Shown here piece by piece: positions 13,090 through 25,109 of a stretch of DNA of 64,000 bases. Both the position numbers and the translations under genes were made by a program. This DNA comes from Cynocephalus volans. Lineage: Eukaryota; Chordata; Mammalia; Dermoptera; Cynocephalidae. Numbering within the stretch: the stretch's first letter is position 1; the number at the start of each line of letters is the position of its first letter. The notes under the pieces are model-generated. The model made no database searches. It saw only the letters and a list, made by a program, of their open reading frames with translations, and was not told the origin of the DNA. Location of the stretch: positions 137,995,001 to 138,059,000 of the forward strand of contig NC_084461.1 in the NCBI RefSeq assembly GCF_027409185.1, written 5' to 3'.

Positions 13090-15295
13090 TAAAACACTTG
13101 CTGCTCCCTCTACCTCATGCTATTTACTCCCATGCAAACTAAGGGAAGCTTGGCATCAAGGTATATCCATTAGTTTCTTCTAAAGATTTGTCAAATTATT
13201 TCTGTTTTTTGACTATGCAATAGATTAAATTCTGAAAAATACAGAAAATACTTGTTTATCCTTGTCAAACATTTATTATTATTATCCCCATGTTCTTGTC
13301 TATTTAGATCAGTTTGAAACTCACGAGTTTGTGACATGCACACATTTGACAAACACGACTGACTTTGAGAGCTTTTCCTAATTTTTGATTAAAAGATATT
13401 TAAAGGGGGCAGTCAAACAGGGGTAGGCAGCATCACAGACAGAGCCTTGTGTCACACTCTGAGAGATGCCTTTCTTCCTTCAGTCTCCCAAATTTTATAT
13501 CAATCATGAATTGAAGTTCTTTTTAAACGGTGAGTCAACCTGGTATGCATTTACTATCCTAATCTTATTGTAGTCTCTCTCACATTGTTTCTGTCTTGTT
13601 CATTAGTTTATCAAGAAATATTTTGGCAGACTGTACCAAAACCTACATATTTCACAGTTAATGGAATTTTATCAATCTGCAAGACTCAGAAGTTTATTTA
13701 AAAAGCAGGTGAATTTGGAATGAATTGTTTTTATTGAACCCATAATGACTTTAGTTACCACTGCTTTCTGATATTGATTCATTCTTCTTATTGGCCTGAA
13801 AAAAGTAACATTTCTCTCATTTAAAAGTTCTGAAATGATCGTAACTTTCAAACTAACTTTGGGAAGGAAAAGAGCCCCAGGAACCTAAAAAGCAAGCTAT
13901 GAAGCAAACCATCCTGGTTACAATTAAAATCGGGGCACTTGTAACAATTTTGTATAATCAAATGCCTTCAAAATGAATGTACAGATGTGCTGCACATAGA
14001 AAGATATTTTTACATGATTTAGATAAATAATAGTTGTGTGGGAGGATTGTTCTAAAAATGTACAGAAAGTTAATGCATTACTCATTTCTTTACATTTTGT
14101 CCCCCATAGGGGAGAGAGTTTATTTAAACAGAGACCAGAGCCTGCATATGCCATATATAATTTTCCTATATCTCATAGATATTAAAGGAAAACCATTCTG
14201 GAGAGATGCATGAAAGGATGCATTAATTTGAGAGGGAAAAAATAACCTGTATGTGTCCCTTAATTGGTGTAGGAAAAACCAGATTTCTCCAAGGATTCCC
14301 TTTCTAGTCCATATTTTTAGAACAGCATCTTAAAGTGACAGTTTTCCTTAACCATAAGAACTTAAAAAATGCTCCATACTTTATATCATAAAATAGATTT
14401 TTAAAAGCATATTGAGCTTTTATATGTGATCTGTTAGGGATCTTTCTCTGTGTAGTAGCAAACTCTGAGGGGCTCAAGGGCTCATTTTAGCCCTTGGCAA
14501 GAGTTATGTGAGTCCTCAAGTCTGTGAGAGTGCAGGTGGATTTTTACTAGCCCTGACTGCCATTTACTACTTTATAATAATAGCCCTTACCTCTCCCAGG
14601 CTGTTGTATACATTTGCTGTCCCTGGCTGTCCTCTGCAAACATTTAGATTTGTAAGCCTCGGGCAAAAGGAAGAAGGGTAGTCTTGGGGACCGTGTAAGA
14701 AATATAGATGAGATGATTATTCCTCTGTGGAATTGCTGCAAAATCCCTTAGGTATTTATGGTTTACTTTTTTTTTTTTTTTAAATGTGATTCTTTGATTA
14801 TTTTATATTTGCTTAACACTTGTATGCATAAATAGAACTACAATGTGTTTTGATTGAATATACGAACACTTAAGAAATGGATACATTTATTTTCAATGGT
14901 GATGATAAGAGACTATTACAGAACATAGTTTTAGGGGAGTAGAGATAAAAATATTTGTCATCGGGAATTCCACACTTTTGAGTTTGACAAATTGTCAATG
15001 GATATGGATGCATGTGTTTTTTATACCTTTGATCTGTGTACATGAGTACTCAGCCTCTATATCAGAGTTAGCAAGTGACTCTGAAGTGATTCTATGTGTT
15101 TGTGGCACAAGGCTCTGAAACTGAAAAACAAAACAAAACAAACAAAAAAGCCCCACCACATTCTTTTGCTCAAACAAGAGCCAATGTTCAAGTCTTTTTC
15201 ATTGTTATGTTTTTAACTCAGGTGGTGCCATATTTTAAGGTGTTACTAACTTTATTTAGTAGTCTGATCTTCTGAAGGCAGTCTGGGATATTAAA
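13090..15295. other. AT-rich interval without recognised genes
   Basis: No gene. The interval contains long runs of AT-rich unique-looking sequence (for example 13650-14160), a T-tract at about 14767-14781 and an A-rich 'aaaacaaaacaaaacaaac' tract near 15125. Part may be conserved non-coding DNA, but this cannot be judged from one genome. Confidence 0.4.
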
Positions 15296-15299
15296 ATGT

Positions 15300-15475
15300 T
15301 CTTTGAATCAAACCTATGGCCAACAATGTGACCCTGGGCAAATAACATGACTTTTCTGAGTCTTTGTTTTCATATGCTCAATGAGACCAGGAGCCTTCCC
15401 TACTGATATTTTATGAGGATTAAATGAGATAATGTATGCAATATTGGTAATAAAAACAGCAGTCATTATTTATGT
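15300..15475 (+). mobile_element. MIR SINE relic
   Basis: Plus-strand MIR order is visible: 'aatgtgaccctgggcaaata', 'gagtctttgttttcatatgc', then 'tgaggattaaatgagataat'. Confidence 0.75.
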
Positions 15476-15559
15476 AATATTTACTCAGCACTGTCCCCCC
15501 ACTTTCCTCCATCTCCCTGCCAATGCATTGGCCCAAATGACCCTTTGTGTCCTATCTAG

Positions 15560-16200
15560 ACGAGGGTAATATCCACTTAACTGTCTCCCAGCCCCCACAT
15601 TGCTTTATTCTCCATATGGCTGCCTGACTGGTATATCTAAAAAGCAAATAGGATCTGATCAGTCCAGGCTAAGACCCTGCCAAGGCCTTACATTGCTCTT
15701 AGAACATGGTCTAGAAGTTTCTGCATGGTGTGGCTCCTGCTGCCACTTCAGTCTTATCACAGTCGTGTTCCCCATGACTCTCATCATCCAGGCATCTGCC
15801 TTAATTACGATTTCTTGCATGTGTCCTGCTGTGGCACACGGTCCCCTTCCCTTGGGACCCTTCTTTACTCAAGCTAGTCTTTCTACTCAGACGATTTCTC
15901 CAGCTTCAAGCTGGTTAATACCTACTCTTGCTTCAGATCTTTACTCTTCAGTCGTTCCTCCAGCTACTTCTCCATTTTTCTGCCTCTCATTTCTTAGCCA
16001 GGTCTGATTCCTTACCTCCATAGTACCAAATATGTCTCCTTCAAAACATTTACATAGTTATAATTTTATATTTATTTGTGTGATTATTTAATCAGTATTT
16101 ATCTTATGTGCTAGAATAATAGCTGCACGAGGTCAAAGGCCAAGTCTGTATCCCCAGCATCTAGTAAACAATCTTCCATCAATATTGATTGAATGAATTA
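15560..16200 (+). mobile_element. L2 LINE 3' end
   Basis: A long L2 match that runs through the ORF2 C-terminal region ('ctaagaccctgccaaggcct', 'atggtctagaagtttctgc') into the 3' end ('tgtgattatttaatcagta', 'tatccccagcatctagtaaa', ending 'attgattgaatgaatta'). Decayed and non-coding. Confidence 0.85.
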
Positions 16201-16204
16201 ATTT

Positions 16205-16435
16205 GTGAATGTTAAGGACCACATAAGCTCTTTATATTGAACCCTTATAATGACACTGTGAGGTGGGTATTATGATCCCTCTCTTACAGAAGAGGTAAAT
16301 AAGACTTGGAGCATTTAAAAAAGTTTTCCTTAAGGTTACACAGCATATAGGTGATGGTGCTGTAATTTGCGTACAGGTGGCTCTGCGTGTAAATCTTGTG
16401 CTCCTACCCACTGTAGTCTTTTCTACCTCCTGAAG
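16205..16435 (-). mobile_element. MIR SINE relic
   Basis: Reverse MIR order on the plus strand: 'aacccttataatgacactgt', 'aggtgggtattatgatccct', 'aaggttacacagcatatagg', then 'ctcctacccactgtagtc'. Confidence 0.75.
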
Positions 16436-17032
16436 AACCAAGAGTAGGTGCTCAAGATGCAGTTGCTCTCATTATGGTTAGAAGTTGCCTCATTTCAACT
16501 AACTCTCTTCCTTTTGTTTGTTTACCATCAAAGCATATGGATTTTGTGGAAACCTTCTATCGTTCATTGTAAAACATTTATTGAGTGCTAAGAAGGGTCA
16601 GACACTATGCCATAGAAAGAAAGTCAAAGTTTAGGAGGGAAATCACTGCACAAATAATTTCTTTTGCACTGCACACACAATTCTTTCTCATTGCAAAGTG
16701 CACAGAACCTATGAGAAAGCCTGCCTAACTCTGATCGGGGAGTGGGGAGTTGATGAAAGTCTTCAAAAAGCAGATCCTTTTTGGATAAGAATGTCTGTCA
16801 TTTCCCAGTAGACTGTGAGGCTCTCAAGACCAGGGACCAAGTTTCCATTTGTGAACTCAGTCTTAATCATGTAGGGATATAGTTTCCAGCTGTGCCTCTG
16901 TGTGTAGAGGCTCTATTATTCCTTAGCTATAGATTGATAAGTATGCATAATGCAGGAATTACGAGCCCCTTACCTCCTACACCCAAGTGTGTGGCTCCCA
17001 GCCAAGTGTGTTTTTTGGCACACGTCACATTT

Positions 17033-18467
17033 ATTTATTTATTTATTTTTATTGAGTCATAATTGATTATACATATTTTGGGGATTCAATGTTGATGTAT
17101 GTTGATCAAATCTATATTACTTGTATGTATATTGTAACAAATTGTACTTATTCTTTATGCCCCTCGTCCAATCTCTCCCTAACCCCCTCCCCACTCCCCC
17201 CACTGATAACCCTAGATTTCTTCTCTCCCTCTGAAAGAGTAATGGTTACTCTGTTGATTTGTTGCCTAGATGATCTGTCCAATGCTGAAAGGTGTGTTCA
17301 GGTCCTCTGATATTATCATAGAGCAGAAGCTTCTTCTGTCACACTGGAATGGGCTTTGTGGAGAGAGACATCCTCTTCTTTTCTTTGGTCTCTGCTGGTG
17401 ACTGTCCTTGTGTCAATGCACTCCAGCGGCTGTGGTGGTTGGGATGTCTAGCCACTTTCGTGGCAGCTGTGGTTACTATGGTGGCTGTAGTGGGCCACCC
17501 ACATGGAGGTGATGTTTTTGGCATACTCCTCGGTGCTGGTGGTATGACTGGTTGTGGGTGGGGGTCTGGTCTCCGGCTCCAAGCCTCAGGTCCCTGGGTG
17601 GGCCCCAAGGCACTGGTGGTGTGCCTGGGCTGGAACTAATTTTTTGTCCTTTGCTTACCTCTAAAACGGGGGAACTTCCTGTGGGAACCAGTACTTGAGC
17701 TGTATTGTTGAGCTAAATTGCTGCTTTGCTGCTGTTTCCCTAGGGAAGACTTTTGTGAAGCTCAGAGTTTAATGGTTGACCTTCTAGGTACTTCCAGCTC
17801 TCCAGGGACCGGGTGTACCTGGGTTGTGTAGAAACTCTGATCTGGGCCTGAATCTTTTCATCAAACTGCACCCCATGCAATTCTGCATTCCTGACCAGTC
17901 TCCTCTGAGTGGTCCTGCACTGATAAGGGGGGTGGATCGGCTGTCCTTGCTGTGTCCCAGTGTTCTCCCAGTGGGCCTGTCTCCCCCACCGCCTGTGCTC
18001 TAAACACTTACCATGGGGCGGGCCCTGCAATGGTTACTTGCAATGACTTACCGGCCTCTGAATGGCTCCCCTTTTTCAGCTGTTCTGGCTCCTCGCTCCT
18101 GCGTGGGTCCACAGGAACCCTATTAGTGGTCTTGCTGTCCTGGGGGCCACCAAGGCCCTCTTCTCCCCTGCTGCCTCGAAGCAACTCCATCTGAAGAGCA
18201 CAGCTGTGGCTTCTGCCAGCTCCTGCTCCATGCGCTCAGCAGTGCCAGCCTTAAAGCGGCCACGGCCGTAAATACTCAGAGCAGTTTTTTCTTTCTCTCA
18301 TTGTGGTTTCTCCCTCCTTCATGAACTCTATAGGTCTCTCCTCCTCTTCCCCTGAGCTCCAGTGGCCCCAGCTTGGCTGATGTTACATTTTTATAGTTGT
18401 AAATTGGTTGATTTGTGGGAGAGAGTGATGCTGGGAACCATCTATTCCACCATCTTGACTGGAACTC
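17033..18467 (-). mobile_element. L1-derived composite retroposon, copy B (full length)
   Basis: A 1435-bp insertion read on the minus strand. Its 5' end starts GAGTTCCAGTCAAGATGGTG, close to the 'caagatggcggaatag' start of several L1 5'UTRs. About 1.1 kb of GC-rich non-coding sequence follows, then a block of about 75 bases resembling L1 ORF2 endonuclease (17248-17322), then a 3'UTR-like tail ending 'gactcaataaaaataaat'. The flanks carry a 14-bp duplication, CACACGTCACATTT (17019-17032) and CACATGTCACATTT (18468-18481), which differ only by a C-to-T change at a CpG. It encodes no long ORF and must have depended on L1 proteins in trans. The 5'-truncated copy A (3805-4378) has the same internal junctions. 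Confidence 0.85.
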
Positions 18468-18674
18468 CACATGTCACATTTTAAATAGTTTTTGAATTGA
18501 CATGTCTTTAGGCAGAGTACCCCAAAACACTCACCACTCTACCATAGTTTCCTGTCATTGCCCATTGTCTTGCACTGATGTGATTCACTCATTGGCTATA
18601 CTTGTCTGGTCCCTGTAGCCTTTGAGTTTGCAAACCATGTATGGGGAACTAAATATTCCTTGAACTGGGAAATC

Positions 18675-18736
18675 AGTAATATATTGTGGAAAGAGAACTG
18701 ACGAGCATTTGGAGTCCTAAGTTTGCTATTGACCAG
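18675..18736 (+). mobile_element. MIR SINE, 5' part, interrupted
   Basis: The stretch 'tggaaagagaactgacgagc' through 'gagtcctaagtttgctattg' is the 5' half of a plus-strand MIR. The MIR resumes at 19255 after an LTR-like insertion. Confidence 0.7.
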
Positions 18737-19254
18737 ATGTTACTGAGCAGGGTCTCGCTGGCTGCTGTGCACAGATGCCAATACCATGGTACTGGGTTTT
18801 GAGAAAAGAAAAGGCTTTTTTTCATGAGGTCGAATGGTGTGGAGACAGGAGGCAAGGCTGTCAAATCTGTTACCCTGATCTAGGCACTGTGCAGGCTTTT
18901 AAGGGGTATTTTGTATCACCGATTGGCTAACTGCAAGTCTGACCACATGATGGGGCAATAGTGGATTAGACAGTTCCAGTCAGGCCATACATGTTAATGA
19001 GAGAAGACTGATTGGCTGGGACAGGCAAGGGCTGACCGGCTGATAAGTCACTGGTAAGTCAAGAGCTGACTGGTTGCTTTTGAATCCAGCCCCTTGGTGG
19101 AGGATATTCAGACTCCTGTGGTGCCCAGGTCGTCAGGAGGGCAAAATCTTCTCTCTGCACATGCTCAACTCACACCCTGCAAGATAACTTTGAAATAACT
19201 TGAGACAGGGAAATAAAACCAGTTTTGGTTAATTTTAGACAGTTTGACTGGCAG
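18737..19254. mobile_element. Unidentified LTR-like insertion
   Basis: A 518-bp segment interrupts a MIR precisely. The flanks are GACCAG (18731-18736) and GACCTG (19255-19260), an apparent 6-bp target duplication with one mismatch. Removing the segment restores a continuous MIR. The segment opens near TGTTACTGAG, closes near ...GACTGGCA, and has an AATAAA at about 19212-19217 near its end, all LTR-like for the plus strand. I do not recognise the family. It could also be a non-LTR unit whose ends I have misread. Confidence 0.55.
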
Positions 19255-19440
19255 GACCTGTGACCTTGAGTGCTTCTTTGGTCTTTTGTTTCTTAATCTA
19301 TGCGCCGAGAATAGTAATCCTTGCTTTGTCTCCCTCACGGAGATATTGTGAAAATCAGATGAGATAATGGGCGTGAGAACATTTTGTAAATGGAGAGATG
19401 CTGTTCAAATACAAGGGACTGTAATTAAGAATGAGTCTGG
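19255..19440 (+). mobile_element. MIR SINE, 3' part
   Basis: Continuation of the MIR at 18675: 'gacctgtgaccttgagtgct', 'gtttcttaatctatgcgcc', 'gaaaatcagatgagataatg', then the decayed 3' tail. Confidence 0.75.
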
Positions 19441-19444
19441 TTTC

Positions 19445-20795
19445 AGACAGTGAGTAGGCAGGACACGGACAGCCTTCTGACACTCACCATAGAAAGAGAG
19501 GACTAATTAAAAAGGCAAGAGTTTCAGAGTGACAACACACAGGCACAAAGGCAGAAAGTCCTCTGCTTCCAATCACCATTATGGAGGAGTCAGAGAAATG
19601 AGATTACATTAGTTTGAACTGAGTCACAGACAACTATACAACAATTACACAAATAATTCCATTACATCGTATTGCATTGGTCTGCAGCAATACGTTATGG
19701 CATTAATTATAAAATGGAACATTAAACACCCTATTTTAAAACCATTTCATGTGTTAAAAAACTTTGTTCAACTCACATAGTGAGTTCTTTTTATTTTTTC
19801 AACAGACAGGAGGGAGGAAATGTAGTTTTTCTAGCCTGAATTTATACTGAAAGTTTATCAGTAAGGCATTTCATTTCATAAGGTTTAATTTCATGCTTAG
19901 TAGTAGTTGCAGAGTAGTCTGGTGACAATTTATGTATTTGTAATTATTTCTAAACTCTACTTATAAATCTCCCTCAGCTTTCAATATTTGATGCCTTTTT
20001 GGATACAAATGCCGGCTTAAAGTCAGCCCAGTTTTGCAGCCAGGAAAGCTGGAGAGAATCCAAAGAAGTGGGTGACACATACCAGCCACCTGCCTCTTCA
20101 GCCTGTCCTCTGAACTGTGATGATAATGTACATTAACCTTTGTCTCTTCAAGTCAGAAGACTGCCAGGGTGCAAGAGGCTCCCATTGCTACATTTCCACA
20201 GAACTTGGTGCATTTTCTTTGTGATTCGCCATGAGATGCTATCATAGCTTATGGAGCAATGTTATTAACTTTAATTTACCAAAATTGAGTGCTCTATGAG
20301 ACATTGAATCAAGCTGCTTTCTCCTAGCTGGTAAACACATTTATTAGAACAAAGAGGTTAGTAACTTACTGTGCCCTACCTGGGCTGATTCACATAAACC
20401 ATGAAAATAACATTCTTATATCCTAGAACTCAATGTTTTATTTTATTTCAGTTTGTTTGTACTGTTCTGAGACCTATGCTATGAGACTAGTAGAACTATC
20501 AGACCTCTCAAATCTAACATCATAAAACAATTTGTCTTGCAGTCATTTACTTTGTGGGGGAAAACTCCTTGGCCCTTCACTGTAAATCAGGCTATTACCC
20601 AGCACACTGCCATAGCTAAGGGTTTTCTATCCAAGTGCATGGTGATGGATAAATTAAAAAGTGCTGTTTCATAGGAGTCTTCCTTTATGGTAAGACTTGC
20701 ATTGCGCCTTCTTTCCTCATGGGGTCCCCAGCATGCCTGTGGAGGTGGGCCAGGCCCTTTTGTGTTCGTATAGCCCTGACAATATTTCTGAGAAC
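19445..20795. other. No gene or clear repeat
   Basis: AT-rich unique-looking sequence with no long ORF and no recognisable element. Confidence 0.45.
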
Positions 20796-20811
20796 ACACT
20801 TGTTCTGTTTT

Positions 20812-20991
20812 TTTTTTTTTTTTTGTCGTTTTTGTGACTGGTAAGGGGATTGCAGCCCTTGGCTTGGTGTCGTCCGCACCGCACTCAGCCAGTGAGTGCA
20901 CCGGCCATCCCCATATAGGATCCGAACCCACGGCGGGAGCGCCGCTGTGCTCCCAGTGCCGTACTCTCCCGAGTGAGCCACTGGGTCAGCC
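20812..20991 (-). mobile_element. Dimeric tRNA-derived SINE (CYN-like)
   Basis: Minus-strand SINE of about 180 bp. It starts 'gggctgacccagtggctcac', has the B-box-like 'gggttcggatcctatatggg', then a second tRNA-like unit ('ggccggtgcactcactggct') and ends in an A-rich tail (T-tract at 20808-20824). A 13-bp duplication CTTGTTCTGTTTT flanks it (20799-20811 and 20992-21004). The two-unit structure and end sequence match the colugo CYN family as I remember it. Confidence 0.9.
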
Positions 20992-21297
20992 CTTGTTCTG
21001 TTTTATGTACCTTCTCTTTTCCCGGTTTTCTCTTTTCTAAAGTGCTTTACTCAGGAGCTGAGCCTCAATTGGTTAATGTTTATGGTCCTATTATGGGCAG
21101 AGTGTTGGGCACACAGTAGGTGTGCAATTAGTGGTGGTGAAGTCTATGAATGGGTTTTGTCTTTGGTCATTTTCCTCCTCAAAATCCTAGAGAAAAAAAA
21201 TCAATAGAACTACAATTTGGTGATTTAGAGTTAGGAAAAACTTCCATCACTTTGCTGTTATTGGTGTCTTGTCATTTGTTAAATTACAAAGTGTGTA

Positions 21298-21380
21298 TGT
21301 GAGGGTACTTTGAAAAGTTCATGGAAAAATAGAATTCAAGATGATATGAGTCTTTCTGTGAACTTTTTGAAGTACCCTTG
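21298..21380. mobile_element. Mariner-derived MITE (Hsmar2-type TIRs)
   Basis: An 83-bp near-palindrome. The left end is 'tgtgagggtactttgaaaag' and the right end reverse-complemented is 'caagggtacttcaaaaag'. TA dinucleotides flank it at 21296-21297 and 21381-21382. The ends match the inverted repeats of the mariner at 9778-12153, so it is probably an internally deleted derivative. Confidence 0.85.
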
Positions 21381-21382
21381 TA

Positions 21383-21520
21383 TAATGGGTAAGAGCTTGG
21401 GCTCTGGAGTCATCCAGACCCGGGCTCAAGTGCTCCCTTGAATACTTACCACCTTATGAGCTTAACCGCCTCAAGTTTTCTCATCTGTAATGTGGGCATG
21501 GCAAGAAGGGGAAAGCTGAT
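21383..21520 (+). mobile_element. MIR SINE relic
   Basis: A good plus-strand match to the MIR 5' half: 'gggtaagagcttgggctctg', 'cagacccgggctcaagtgct', then 'tttctcatctgtaatgtggg'. It adjoins the mariner MITE. Confidence 0.85.
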
Positions 21521-21859
21521 CTCATTTATATACAGCAACTCTGGTCAATCTTAGACCAACATGCAGAAATGTGAGTGGATTGAGAAACTTTGAGAAATGT
21601 AGGACATTAACTACAGGGTACCATTTCAGACACTTGTAAACGTTATCTGGAAGCCCAGAGGTGAGTTTAAGCTGTGTCTTTTATGAGGCTTATTTTCATT
21701 ATAAAAAACTCTCTGCCTTGTCGTTGGGTGGCAGACAATTTTTTATTGCATAAATTGATCTTTCCTCCTTTTCCCGTGCCCCTCTCCAACCCCTCAGAAA
21801 ATTGTTCGCTATGTTGGCCAGTAGAGTTCTGTTGTGAATGTCACACAAAACCTGGTTAC

Positions 21860-21990
21860 CTTCAAGAACTACCCCTAGAGTTGTTGTAGGGATTGAGTGT
21901 GATTATGTTTGCAAAGTTCTCATACAGTCCCTGGCACATAGTTAATTATTCAATAAGCATTAGCTGTTATTTTAATCGTTGTTGCCCAGC
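21860..21990 (+). mobile_element. MIR SINE 3' relic
   Basis: The 3' part of MIR: 'gttgttgtagggattgagtg', 'acagtccctggcacatagtt', 'ttattcaataagcattagct'. Confidence 0.75.
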
Positions 21991-22569
21991 CAGTTGCAAT
22001 GGCACGTGACTAGAATTGATATAAAAACATGAATGGTTTATGAGAAGTACAAGGCATTAACCACTTCCCTGAGAAGCTGTCCAAGGAGTGGCATTCACCT
22101 TCACCTCAAATGGTGAGTCTGAAAGCTTAGACTGAGATTGACATGAATTGTACACGCTGGTATGTGGGAGATTCCAACCACAGAGATGACACTGCTTGGC
22201 ATCAAACTGACTCCTCCTCAAAGCATCTTAGACCTTGATTATGTCTTAGGTTTCTGAGGTAAATGCCAAGGTTGTGTGTATGTCTATGTCAGTCATTCTC
22301 CATAATAAGTAGTGGTTGACACCAGGTCTGTTTGTCAGCCTTGGACCACAGGCTGGGTTGGCAGGCTGTCTGTGGGGAGAGGCTGGAAGCTGATGCTTGG
22401 CTCATTGCTGGGGCTTCTGCCTTGGAGTTGTGTATTCTTACTCAATTTCTGAGCAGGGTGGTAGCAAAGATGCTGGGCTGGGAAACAGGAAACATGTGTT
22501 AAGCTTAAGTTACAAGAGACAGAGGCTATAGAATCATAGAAAGCCTAGAGCTGGAAGAGACCTCATGGC

Positions 22570-22700
22570 TTAATCTATGCTAACAACGAGCTAGAATTTA
22601 TCGAATAGGTTCTATATGGCAGGCACTGCAATAAGTGATTTTCTTATACTATAACTCATTTAATTCTTGCAATAGCCCTGCAAATGAAGCAGTGTTATAT
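22570..22700 (-). mobile_element. MIR SINE relic
   Basis: Reverse MIR: 'tatatggcaggcactgcaat', then 'taactcatttaattcttgca' and 'atagccctgcaaatgaagca'. Confidence 0.65.
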
Positions 22701-22709
22701 CCATCTTTA

Positions 22710-22890
22710 GCACCAGGTGCATGCTAAATGTTTTGTGTATATCACCTTGTTTAATCTTTATAACTTTCAAAGGGGCAGGTGATATTATCCTTGTAAAATG
22801 GAAGGGCTGAACCTTAAATAACTTAAATGACTTGTCTAGCCATAGGTAGTTACTAGGTGGCAGAGCAGGGTGGTGGACCCAAGGGTCTTT
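22710..22890 (-). mobile_element. MIR SINE relic
   Basis: A second reverse MIR adjoining the previous one: 'ttgtttaatctttataactt', 'aatgacttgtctagccatag', 'ctaggtggcagagcagggtg'. The tandem placement may be two insertions or one duplicated unit. Confidence 0.65.
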
Positions 22891-22894
22891 GGCA

Positions 22895-24400
22895 GCAAAA
22901 TACAACACCCAACTAGTGTACTCTCCTGTGTCATCTTTCACTTGTGGTTGTGGCTAAGAGCTGACAGGAACATGCCTAGGTTGTACAGGATGTTGGGTGG
23001 GTCTTCCTCAGGATCAGGTTCACTGCATGCTTTCAAATTTGCTGTGTGGATTTATTTGCATGGATTCTACATTTCATCCAGTTCTAGTATGGTGTTGTGA
23101 GTTTGTTCCTAATTCAATCCATGCTGTCTCCTCCGTGGACACCTTGAATTGAAGTTTCCCATAATGTTTACTTTTATTCTGAGTTATGAGCAGAGCCAGT
23201 ATGTAACAATCGTGACAAAATGATTTCCCTGATTGCTAATCAGCTCTACAGATTTATGCTTACCACTGCCTTACTATTTCCTTAAACTACTGGGAGGGGA
23301 AGGACAGTTTCTGTATCCAAGTTGCTGATGACTGAAGTCATCAAGAATCTTATAAGTTACAAGAGTGAAATTTGCAAAAAGATAATTGGCAAGTAGTTTT
23401 ACATTTCATGTAGCCTAGACTGATTGACTATTTTTTCTTTATGGATGTAATAATCCATAGACCATAGGCTAATAGCTTTCCATTTTATGCCTTTGTTGTC
23501 TTCAGAGAAGTTGGTCAGTTTACTGTGATATTTGGTCATGGGGCTGGTGTATTACACTGTGATTGAAAAACTTTTCGGGATTTGCTGATGCTTCCAATTT
23601 GTCCATTACTCTCTTGTACTAAATTTGCATTGTAATATTTGGACATTAGTCTTGGTTGAGCACATATTTTCAGTATCATAGCCAAAGGGAAGAAATTAAT
23701 ATTTTTAGGCATGTGTAATACAGAACATTACTGTGTTAACAAGTGAATCTTACCTCCCTCTCTCTCTTGCTTCTTTTTTCTCTTTATCACTTATTCAATG
23801 CTTCCTATCTTTATTTTCCCGTCTTCCTTCCAGAATGTAACCCATTCTTCCTAGGTTATATTGATACAGAATAACCATTTATATGTATTAATTATTTAAG
23901 ACCTTTTTGAAATCCATAGTATCAGTGCCATAATTCCAGAAATTTCTGTAAACATGCACCCCCCTGCTGCTGTGGGCTTGTGCACAGTAGGGCACATGGA
24001 CAAGGAAGCACATCTTTTCTGCATCCACAAGTCAGCAGTGTGCACGTGCCACTGATGAGAGTAATCATGGTGAGACGTTCACCATCAGGAAGTAAATGAC
24101 CAAATTCATGACTGATTAGTAAAGTGCTGTGTTTTGACCCACATCTTTCCTTTCTTTACTTCTCTTGCACCCAGCAGACAGGTCATTTGGTTTCAACCCT
24201 TACTTCTGTGTTGACCTTCAAATGTTAGTTCCCATCACTTACTCATCAGCTGTTTTCCAATTCATTCGGTCAAACAACTTCTGAGCCATTAGCTCTGCAG
24301 CCAGGACCCAGGTGTACTTTTCTATGAGGGAATGACTGCCACGTCTCTGCACATAGATTTCAGCAGGCTGGCTTATGTCAAAGCACCTTCCAGGAACTGA
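22895..24400. other. No gene or clear repeat
   Basis: Unique-looking sequence with short chance ORFs and no recognised element. Confidence 0.4.
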
Positions 24401-24535
24401 CCCACATCGTCGTTACCATCATCCCGATCCTCACCACGGTCCTCAGCACTGCTGTCACCATCATCCTCCCTGTCATCTCCACCTTCCGCATCACCATCAT
24501 CCTCACTTTTGTCTTCATCATCATCATGTCTGCGA
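24400..24535. repeat. Degenerate CAT/CACCAT repeat tract
   Basis: Imperfect trinucleotide-like repetition of 'catcatc' and 'caccatcatcctcac' units. One frame reads as a His-rich peptide, which is a by-product of the repeat, not evidence of a gene. Confidence 0.75.
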
Positions 24536-25109
24536 GTTACTGGCCCTTAGTATATGCCAGAACCATTCCTAAGTATTTTATGTTATTCTGTGAGGCAAGT
24601 ATTATTATTCTTTACAGATTGACACTTTAATCGCAGGAAAGTAAAATTACTCAAAAAATCCAAACAGTCACTACGTCACTAAGGCTTCACTGTGATGAGA
24701 TGCCTCTTCTGTTTGATTCTGAAGTCTGTGCCAAGTGTCATTTTATAGTCCTCTTCCTGACTATCCCCACCCTGTCCCAGGCACATCCAGGCTTGTTGAG
24801 GAGTTATAAAACAAATGCCATGTCTGACAGTTGTGAATGGATGCTGGCCACCTTGAGCACTAACCAGCTAGTGATGCTGGGCAGGTCACATCTGGACTTT
24901 AGGTTACTGATTTTTTTTAAAAAAGCATCTTAATGAAGTGATACTTAATGTTTCTTATAGTCAAAATTTCTATGATTCTCTTAATCTCTCTGCTAACCTG
25001 CTAACCACTGTGGGAAATGCCAATAACATTTTTGGTTTTTCCTAAAATTGCTCTCTGATAGTACTAACAATAGCATTTATATTGCTTTACACTTTGCAGT
25101 GTACTTTTG

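Noticed and set aside
15600..16007. 135-codon plus-strand ORF
   Set aside because: Entirely within an L2 relic and not in a frame that reads as L2 protein.
20587..20981. Two overlapping minus-strand ORFs of about 100 codons
   Set aside because: They run through the CYN-like SINE and its flanks; no protein similarity recognised.
24375..24572. His-rich 65-residue ORF
   Set aside because: Product of a degenerate CAT/CACCAT repeat tract; no homologous protein or regulatory context.
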